Source: Acanthococcus lagerstroemiae (Eukaryota > Arthropoda > Insecta > Hemiptera > Eriococcidae). From it: 64,000 nt of DNA. The position numbers and the translations under genes were made by a program. Below the pieces are notes generated by a model. That model saw nothing but the letters and a program-made list of their open reading frames with translations, searched no databases and was not told where the DNA came from. Below are positions 56,622 through 64,000 of the stretch, piece by piece; position 1 is the first letter of the stretch; each line of letters starts with the position of its first letter. The DNA is taken from the NCBI GenBank assembly GCA_031841125.1, contig CM063106.1, forward strand, positions 46,055,806 through 46,119,805, in the 5' to 3' direction.

Positions 56622-57000
56622 AAGATCAAGATAACTTTTATTCAGGGGTAAGTGACAGAATAGGTTAAAAAAAATAGTTGAAGAGAAACTTAAATTAAAA
56701 TTAGGATAATCATATATTCTACCCAGGGTTAGTGTCATGTCCCCCTCGGCCGGTATAGGGCAAAAGTCTCTCGTAAACGCCCCCATTCCTTGCGGTTGAC
56801 TGATTTTTTTTGGTAGTTCATTAAATCTGGAAATTGGTTTATGTCGTCTTTCCACCGCACTCCCTGCCTTCCATTTTTCCTCTTTCCGTCCACCGGTTGC
56901 CAAAAAGTGGTCGTGTAGGTCCAGTGGTCATCTTTCAATCGGGAGATGACGCAGGAAATGGGGTTTGGACCGAGTATATTTCCCTGCAAATATTCTGGCT
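56622..57000 (-). pseudogene. 3' end of a LINE: ORF2 C-terminus, 3' UTR and simple tail
   Basis: On the minus strand an open segment from about 56989 down to 56735 reads ISRLKDDHWTYTTTFWQPVD, KRKNGRQGVRWKDDINQF and NRKEWGRLRETFALYRPRGT, then stop. RLKDDRWT..TT.W.P and RGR..VRW.DDI are the typical C-terminus of arthropod RTE/Jockey-like ORF2. About 110 bases of 3' UTR follow, ending in an ATCTTGATCTTGAT-like tail near 56622. The copy is 5'-truncated, as is usual after incomplete reverse transcription. Confidence 0.88.
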
Positions 57001-60000
57001 AATTTTCATTTCCGGGGCTTCTGACGGATTACCGAATGAGATATTATTCGTCTCGAGTGGTCACCATCCACGAGGGAGGTATTCCAAATACCTGGAATCG
57101 GGTTGCTGGTTTTGGGCCAGCTGGTTTTTCCGATGTGAACATCCTTCTTCGGTGGTTCCTCCATCTCGCGAAGCGCAAGTTTTACTGAATTTTTGATGAC
57201 TAAAAGTATATTGTAAGACTTACAATTTTGGTGGTAACCTTCCATAGTATCAACGGTTGATGAGATTTTTCTGGATTATAGGGTCGTGCGGCTAACTCAG
57301 TATTTGTTAAATGAAATATTACAGTAAAGAGGACAATATTCTGCGATAATATGTGCCCCCCCCCCCCAATGTTTCCTAAGTAAACTCGTTTGGCTTCCTT
57401 CGTTTTTCGTCAGAATTCGCGATCGAAATGAGCACGTTTTTGTTTCTTGCCTTGGTTGAGCGTATGGCGATGCACGCATGCCAAATTGTCTCCCCAGATA
57501 TCGTACTCTTGACCACAGAAACTATCATCGTTAGAATCGCATCGGTGACCAGTGTTGTCAGGATGGTGGTTTCGTGTTGTTTTTTTTTTTTTTTTTTTTT
57601 TTTGCTACTCTTAGGAGGTAGTCTATTCGCTCCCTTCCGCATCGGTCACCCTTCAGAACTATGTTTTGTTGCTTGGTTGTAATACACCTTTCCACGGTGA
57701 CGTCATGAGGAGGGCTGTTACGCAGCTGCTCCAGCCAGTCGCAGCCATCAGGGTCCAGCTTATTTTATTTACATTTATTTTATATGGGAAACTCCATACG
57801 CGAACTTCTTTGCGAGTGAGAGGAACCTAGTAGGGTTTCACAAGTTTCCTTCAAACTCACTTGCAGGGAAACAGAACAATTCTAATAAGTTTTCCCAAGA
57901 GTCATTTACATTCAGCTGACTCGTTTTTCTGCATGTTCAACGAAAAGCTGGTACCTTATGTGGTAATCGTTCTTTTACCCAGAACTTTGAAAACTTTTTG
58001 TCTATATAAAGTTTTTCAAACTTTCAATTTTAGATGTTTGCAGTAGGTAAATCAAAGTATGCCGCTACAAACTTGCACCTAGGCTGATCTTGAAAGAAAT
58101 TTCCTCTAGTTTTTCGTTCTGGTGACACCCCCCCCCCCCCGGCTTTCTTGTGAATCAACCATAAGAGAGAGAGAGTTGAATATTCAAATCCAAGTATTCT
58201 CATTTCCGCTCTACAATTTCTATTGTTGCTGCTCGTTCTTCTCGCTTTTCCTCAGTCGAATATGGATTATTGAAATGGAACGTACGTGCGTACGGGCTTC
58301 TGTCCCCCAGCCATATGCATAAGAACAAAAAATGAGCTCTTGGGTCTGTATATGCTTGTATTACATGTGTTGGACCGAGTGCATGTCGAGGAAACGATCG
58401 AAAATCTTGGCACCTTGAAAATGAACAACAGTGAAAACAGACGTCCATTATCATTTGCAGCTACATTCGATACGCTTCTTTCTTATTCGTTCAACTTTTC
58501 TCGCGATTTTCTCTTTCCTGCGGTTTTACCGCCGGAAACAGTCTATCCGCTGCGGACGCATTTCCCGTCAAACGGTTGACAGTTACGCACAGCGCGGTGC
58601 GCAGGCGCAAACCGATACGGTGCGATGCGGGTCATTGCAAAGCGGTTCACTTTCTCCCTACTTAAAACTCGGCTTCTGAATAACTACCTCATCCATCATG
58701 TTGTCTTAAATTCAACGATTACCTGTAGATTGTATTCTCAAAAGTACATACCTACAATTTGATGCCCAAGTGAGCAACTGAGCGGTTTTGTGCAACAAGT
58801 GACCAATTGATTTCGAGACAAAGGTCACCTTGTTTTGAAAAGACTATACTAGAGCACTATAAACCCGAGTATACTGAGCCGCTATTTTCGTATTTTCATT
58901 CACCGTGCAACCTCGATCTTTGTTGCGGGCAGTCTCGATCGTTGCCCGCGACACGTTCACGCATCCACGGAAAAAGTAAGGATAAAATTGCTGACTTGGC
59001 ATACTTGAGTTTATAGTGCTCTTATTAACCGTGATTGTGTTGAATGTTGGTTATTGAACTCTGTCACTGCTCCACCACTTCGTGTACTGAGTTCTCCAAC
59101 TACGGCGTGTTTATTTTCAGATCACTTTCAAATGTTGAGGTATGTGAGTCTCGGAAGAGACCATACTGGAACAATTACCTGGAGTAAAGGATGCTAATCT
59201 ACTGCGAGGCGCTTGTGGAAGTGTTAGCACCTTCGTTCAGCAGATAGTACCTAAGGTTAACCTCTCAATAATCACACATATCTTAACATTTGGGAGTATC
59301 TGTATATTTATCTGTATATTTTGTTCGCTTGAGTATCAAATTACGCATCACGAGAACAAACCAAATGCTCTACTGGCAGTAATGATGCCGTATTTGTATG
59401 TGAATCTTTCTTCGTTTCAGTTATCAGGTGTATAATAATTGATCCAGCTGTCTTACAAGGTTACATTAATTTCGAATTGTCCTTCATTATATACTTACTG
59501 TAATGAATTGAAAGTATTCGAATGCCTTCGCGTATCTTCCGAGAGTACTTACTGTGACTGCAAACGCGTTCGTATAATGGCCCATTTCGCTGTACACGTG
59601 AACGTCGATTTTTGTAATTCCTGCGGGGACACGTGACATCCAACGAACGACGGTCGTAAAAAAAGAAACCGAAAAAAAAACCTCAACACGGTAAAAATGA
59701 TCTATTACAAATCCATTAGCGATTTTAATGAAACCATAATTCTTCCATTTAGGCGCACACCGAACCGGTTCGCAACAATTCGACGAGTAAAGGGCCGCGT
59801 AATTGTTTTTAAACAAGTTCTAATTAACGGGTGTCATCGTAGCGGGCACGCGATGCGGTTGTAAAATTCGTCTTACGGTCGAAGGTACCTAATTAAGACG
59901 AATCGAGTTTTGTACTTCGTAGCGGGGTGTGGGCTGTGCGGCTGCCCAGTTCACACATTCGTGTACAGCGGACGTCCACTACATGTATTTGTACTGTACT

Positions 60001-60029
60001 AGGCTGTTGTCGTAATTGATACACCTTTG
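57001..60029. other. Non-genic stretch
   Basis: A repeat related to 725-840 is at 57440-57560, directly followed by a 24-base T run (57580-57603). Poly(C) tracts occur near 57357 and 58129. No exon or RNA gene could be supported. Confidence 0.4.
57440..57560. repeat. Dispersed repeat related to 725-840
   Basis: GTATGGCGATGCACGCATGC at 57461-57480 is identical to 733-752, and ATCGCATCGGTGACC recurs downstream in both. The section between the two motifs has diverged strongly. Confidence 0.6.
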
Positions 60030-60430
60030 AAGGCTCGTCAGCAGCTCTTCAATACCAGGTCTGTACTAGTTTTGAATAGTCTAGAACCAGTATGGAAAAG
60101 TTTCAAAGAGTCATGAGGGAGTAATCGAGAATCTTGAGATGTCTTAGACAAATGTGGGAAAGTGAGCTGAAACAAGCCGCGAGTATATTGATGAGTTTTA
60201 CGTGCCTTGCGCAGCGTATCAAGTCTTGAAAGCCTTAGCAAGTGTTGTAGAAGACTGGAAAAGCGAAACAAATTGAAGAATCGTAGTCAGTCGTAGACAC
60301 GTGTTGAAGAGTCTAAGCTAAATTCGAATAGGAGTTTTAAGCGGGTTTTGAACAGTCTTTGTGTGCGTTACAGGAGCATAGAAAAATGTTGGTGAGTAAG
60401 TAAGTTTAGAAAAGCCTTGAACATACCATG
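60030..60430. repeat. Cryptic AGTCTTGAA repeat tract
   Basis: The words AGTCTTGAAAG, AGTCTAGAA, AGTCATGA and TTTTGAA recur irregularly, in the same sense as 54900-55290. Confidence 0.5.
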
Positions 60431-60672
60431 ACAAAAGAAAATGAAAGAAGACAGAACAAGCAGCTAGCTGCTGGAAGAGGGTCAGCTCTGGACTGGAAAA
60501 TTAGAGACTAGTTTATCTGTTTAGGAAAATAGGCCTATCAATAGTTACGTTTAAGGTCTCTTTATATGGCTATGCGTTCAAGTTCGCCACTTTCGAGTTT
60601 ATCGCCGGCGAGTTACACGCAGCGTTTTACTCGCTCGTGTACACCCGCCTTTGTAAACAGGAACCGCAGGAA

Positions 60673-60734
60673 TTCGCGTTTGGACGCTAAAGAGTCGCTC
60701 TCTAGCGGCCTAATGAAATGCGGCGCGCTGATTG
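60673..60734. repeat. Second copy of the TTCGCGTTTGGA repeat
   Basis: It matches 13711-13778 through CGCTAAAGAGTCG, CTCTAGCGGCCTA and GCGCGCTGATTGG. Confidence 0.6.
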
Positions 60735-60904
60735 GTGTATTTGGACGAATTGATGATCAGTGATAAAAATGTTCTGTAAAAAAATTGAAGCTGAGCTCAT
60801 CTGAAAGGAATCGATGAGGGCTAAAGGCAGTTTTATTCTTGTTGTAGCGGTAAACGTATTCCCCTAACTTAAAACACAGAAAAGTTGGAACAACTATTTA
60901 TCTG

Positions 60905-61070
60905 CGACCATTTATACTGGACTTGTTGACAGTAACTTATGCCCGTAACTTGGAAGTTGAATCAAATCCAACTTCTACGGCTTATTCCATGCTCATTCAA
61001 GGTTGGTTTATATGGGCCGTTAAGATTAAGCGTTAAGTTACGGGCATACGGCCAGTATAAAGCGGCCTTA
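60905..61070. repeat. Degraded palindromic element
   Basis: ATTTATACTGG and TTATGCCCGTAACTT on the left are mirrored by AAGTTACGGGCATA and CCAGTATAAA on the right. Probably an old MITE; no target duplication identified. Confidence 0.55.
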
Positions 61071-61171
61071 ACCCTTTAGCTCTCTTCAGTTTTCCACAAA
61101 AAACAATATTGAAGATGCTAGAGCTCATTTTACTTGTACATATTATTGTGGTAGAAATACATTGATCATCT

Positions 61172-61219
61172 TTTCGTCCACGACACTAGCGCATCTACAG
61201 GAGGGTCCAAACGCCAATC
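61172..61219. repeat. Second copy of the TTCGTCCAC..CAAACGCCAAT repeat
   Basis: It matches 32378-32430, with the AAATCC insertion of that copy missing. Confidence 0.6.
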
Positions 61220-61298
61220 GTAACTCCTTATAAACACCGATAACAACCGAACATCTTTCATTTCTTTGTTAACCACTCTTAGCAACGGTTGTTAACGT

Positions 61299-61525
61299 AA
61301 CATCGCATAACAACTTTTCGGAAATACCTAGCACTCCAGGACCACTATTCTCGAAAAGTTGTTATGCGATGTTATGATAACACCGTTGTTATAAAAAAAG
61401 TTGTTATGAGTTGTTACCGGTTGTTACCCATTTACCGCAATGTTGAATAACATCTCATAACCACTCATAACACCACCTTGGGACTAGTTGTTATGAGTGG
61501 TTACCGTAACAACTTTTCGAGAATA
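61299..61525. mobile_element. Palindrome-rich MITE cluster with TATTCTCGAAAAGTTGTTA termini
   Basis: The 19-base TATTCTCGAAAAGTTGTTA at 61346-61364 has its exact reverse complement at the right end, 61507-61525. Between them the words GTTGTTATGAGT and ACTCATAACA form further inverted pairs. Upstream, ACATCGCATAACAACTTTTC (from about 61300) is the complement of the start of the element, so two copies lie back to back. Confidence 0.7.
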
Positions 61526-61780
61526 CCGCTCCAGGAACATTGGTGATTTGTATCAGTATTAAAAGATCAAGGAGCACACTGAAAATGCTGAAAAATCAAT
61601 TTCAATAGGCTCGGCTACTGGTAGCCGACCCTAAAAATCGAATGGAAAAGATGAAGATAATTTTTTGAAGAAAACATTTTGCAATGATTTGCCCAGACAG
61701 GCATTTTACTTAAATCTTGCATTAACATTGCCCCCCGAAAATACATCTTCATAACAGCCTGCAAGGCTGGCAACCAATGA

Positions 61781-61940
61781 TAGGGTACTAGATCACATGT
61801 GGGTATAATCAGACGCCATCTTGGTAGCAGAAAGAAGTAAACAGTAAACCGAGTGCGAGCGAGCGGCCTGTTATTTACTGTTACTTCTTTTTGCTATCAA
61901 GATGGCGTCTGATTATACCCACACGTGATCTAGTACCCTA
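61781..61940. mobile_element. 160-bp near-perfect palindromic MITE
   Basis: Left TAGGGTACTAGATCACATGT, then GGGTATAATCAGACGCCATC, is mirrored almost perfectly by the right half, ending ..GATCTAGTACCCTA, around a short GC-rich centre. CCAATGA lies directly before (61774-61780) and directly after (61941-61947), extended to ACCAATGA if the terminal A is shared. A 7-8 base duplication suggests the hAT group. Confidence 0.8.
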
Positions 61941-61945
61941 CCAAT

Positions 61946-62091
61946 GAGTGGCGTAGCCAGTTAGTATTCGAGAAGTCTAGTCTTGGCTATAGTGGGAGGG
62001 GTGTCAGGGGGTGCTAAAATTAGAAAGAACGCTACTTGAAGAAGTCGCAAGGGGGTCCAGACCCCTTGATTTCCCCCTGGCTACGCCACTG
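61946..62091. mobile_element. 146-bp MITE, CAGTGGCG family, abutting the palindrome
   Basis: Ends GAGTGGCGTAGCCAG and CTGGCTACGCCACTG are inverted repeats. CTACCAAT (61938-61945) and CAACCAAT (62092-62099) flank it, 7 of 8 matching. The interior matches 50960-51098. It touches the preceding palindrome, so the target sequences of the two overlap. Confidence 0.75.
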
Positions 62092-62759
62092 CAACCAATA
62101 GATATTCGCCTGTTAGTATATTAGTACATCAGCGCATATGAAAATGTGCGTTTCAGATTCTTAGCTAGTTTTGTTCATTCAGCAACCAGCAACAGCCTTT
62201 ACCAACACGTTTATACTGCGGCTCTTATATTAAATCAAAATTTTGGAAAGAACAATCACTCGTACCGTATGGCTTCCTTCGACGGAGTAACCGTAGACAG
62301 GCAGGCAGACAGACAGGAACGTATTACAAAGCTGGAGATACGAGATCTCAAACATAGTGGCGGAATCTTCTTCTGGCCAGTTGATTCTGACTACAGCTTG
62401 TCGGACTTCTCAACACATATGTTTGTCTTGACATGTGAGGTAAGTCCAATCTTGGATGTGATCTGCCTTCCACATGTAGCACATTCGTGTTAGGTTCGGT
62501 TCAGTGTTTAATTGGCCACAAGCACTGTAATATCCATTTCCTTTGTAGCCATTAATCCTTTTTCTCCAAGGTTTTCAATCATTGACTGTGAGTCTTTTAT
62601 TTTTCTTCCTTTCTCTACACTAAAAAGTCAACCTTCTCATTATCTTTTCTACCACCCTACAGTCGAAAAAAAACTTCGAGATTTGAAATAGATGAACGGA
62701 TAGAAATACAGAAGGACAAATAAATAGAAAAATAGCAGGTGAGTGCCAGCTAGATGTTA
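62092..62759. other. Non-genic stretch
   Basis: An open frame of 115 codons (62146-62493) lies here but has no recognised family. It contains a CAGGCAGGCAGACAGACAGG microsatellite-like run near 62300, so I do not call it a gene. Confidence 0.4.
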
Positions 62760-63305
62760 GATTTGTTTTCTCCGGCGGTGCCTTCATTTGATCTTTGTAC
62801 CATTCTTTTGCGCACATGGTCTCCTTTTTCCATGAGCTAGTTCACCAAAGAGAGCAGCCTTAGGGAGCTCTGTATCATCCATACAGCAAATATGTCTAAA
62901 CCATTTGAGCTGGTATCTTGTGATGATAACTTCAGTCAGCTAGCGGTTGGCGCGTTTCAGAACTTCTTTATTCGAGATGAAATTGTCCCAATTTATTCTC
63001 AGTATCCTTCCAAGTAGCCACCGTTGGGTCTTCTCCTGCTTAATTTGTTTCCGGTACCGAGTCCACGTTCCACTGCCATTAAGGAGAGTTGAGATATCAA
63101 CAGCTCTGTATACAGCAATGTCGGCTGAGATATGTGTGATGATTGCGGAAGACTCTTCGTTCCAGTTTGTGGGTGGCTCCTAATGCGGGTTGGATTCTTC
63201 TCCGAAGTTCAGTGTTCATGTCTGATTTGTTACAGTGTTCCCAAGGTAGCAAAAGGCGGTTACATTTTGTGGTTCTGTTTCTGACAGCATCAGGATCTTG
63301 GTCTT
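62760..63305 (-). pseudogene. Degenerate LINE ORF2 C-terminal half
   Basis: On the minus strand the pieces read AFCYLGNTVTNQT, then IAVYRAVDISTLLNGSGTWT, RWLLGRILRINWDNFISNKE, VLKRANR, ITRYQLKWFRHICCMDDTEL, PKAALFGELAHGKRRP and a lysine-rich end. YLG..V, VYRAV.ISTLL.G..TW, ILRI.W...ISN.EVL.RA and L.GELAHG are the conserved string after the reverse transcriptase domain in a widespread arthropod LINE group. Stops and frame changes interrupt it. Confidence 0.88.
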
Positions 63306-64000
63306 GCTCACATACTGGAGGAGGGCTAGCCCTTTCAATATTTTCTGACCCCTCCCCCCTAGCACTTTATTCCTACCTGAATCGACCCCTCTGGGTAATC
63401 GAGCTTTTGCTACGGAGCAAGTCCACCCATTTTAAACCAAATTTGAAACGATAAAGAAAACTGCTCGATTCGGTTCCATTTTCGTTATCGTCACTAGCGT
63501 GCTCGACGTAACGCAGAACGTAACCAACGGATTGAGAAAACACCGCAGTTGTTGCTGGTGGTGGTGGTGGTGGTGGTGGAGGACCAAAAGTAGGTTACAA
63601 CATTCCGGCCAAACGGTACGAGACTCGGATGGATTTCGTAAAAGCACCGTTGCTTCTTCGCGTATCGACCAAATAAAAACGGTCTATCTCCTTGTGCACA
63701 TGCACGAGTACATTTTATACCAACTGAGTACGCGGTATATACGCATGTAAAATACCACTGCGGTACGTTCCGTTGCAAAATCCGGTATATCGTTTCCATC
63801 GTTCGTGTCGAACGACGTAAGTAATAATAAATAATAATAAGAAAGAAGAAGAAAAAAAAAGAAAACTTTCTGCACTTCACCGTGGGAACTCGAACGAGTC
63901 GTCGGCCTCGTCGACGTCGCTACCCGCTGCTCCAGCAGCGTCGCATCGCCCACCGGCAACTCTATCGGAGTTAAACGTTACCGCACGCCTGCCTACACCT
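63306..64000. other. Non-genic stretch at the right edge
   Basis: A (GGT)n microsatellite lies at about 63556-63580 and AATAAT / GAA-rich simple sequence at about 63820-63860. The last 120 bases are CpG-rich (GTCGTCGGCCTCGTCGACGT) and could begin another promoter or exon, but too little is visible. Confidence 0.4.

Noticed and set aside
62146..62493. 115-codon open frame starting ATG
   Set aside because: No recognised domain; it includes a CAGG/CAGA simple repeat and has no convincing splice or promoter context.

Overview
This is eukaryotic, almost certainly insect, nuclear DNA. It has GT..AG introns, AT-rich and transposon-dense intergenic sequence, many hAT-type and other inverted-repeat elements, decayed non-LTR retrotransposons, and a gene recognisable as neuralized (neur), the RING E3 ubiquitin ligase that promotes Delta endocytosis in Notch signalling. 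The exact species cannot be read from the sequence; a hemipteran-like genome is a guess. Positions 35539-36038 are exactly 500 Ns, the usual placeholder of a scaffolding program, so the window is two contigs joined by inference.

Layout. 1-2200: a broken hAT-superfamily transposase. 4115-12480: nine exons, stop codon and 3' UTR of neuralized copy A: first Neuralized homology repeat (NHR1), linker, NHR2, a Ser/Thr/Pro-rich stretch and a C-terminal C3HC4 RING. 12.5-32.6 kb: repeats, including a ~4 kb foldback palindrome (24089-28156), an inverted 73-bp pair 17 kb apart, and a homopolymer-ridden block (15.8-20.3 kb) that looks like uncorrected sequence rather than biology. 32.6-35.5 kb: a second, diverged but open copy (B) of the NHR2 part of neuralized, with the same intron positions and recognisable intron homology; it runs into the N gap. 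36-45 kb: LINE tails, a diverged tandem array and a nest of DNA transposons. 45.0-45.76 kb: a CpG-rich promoter-like region and a coding first exon whose basic motif and splice phase fit the missing first exon of neuralized, although it lies downstream of copies A and B. 46-64 kb: repeats and LINE remnants, with no further gene that I can support.

How the genes relate. Copy A supplies everything from NHR1 to the RING. Adding the 45.6 kb exon would give about 701 residues, close to the size of fly Neuralized. Either the contig right of the gap is misplaced and belongs upstream of A, or a second neuralized gene starts at 45.6 kb and continues beyond the window. Copy B is a DNA-level segmental duplication, not a retrocopy. 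Its NHR2 exons keep their frame, apart from a clean 9-codon deletion; whether it has a RING is hidden by the gap.
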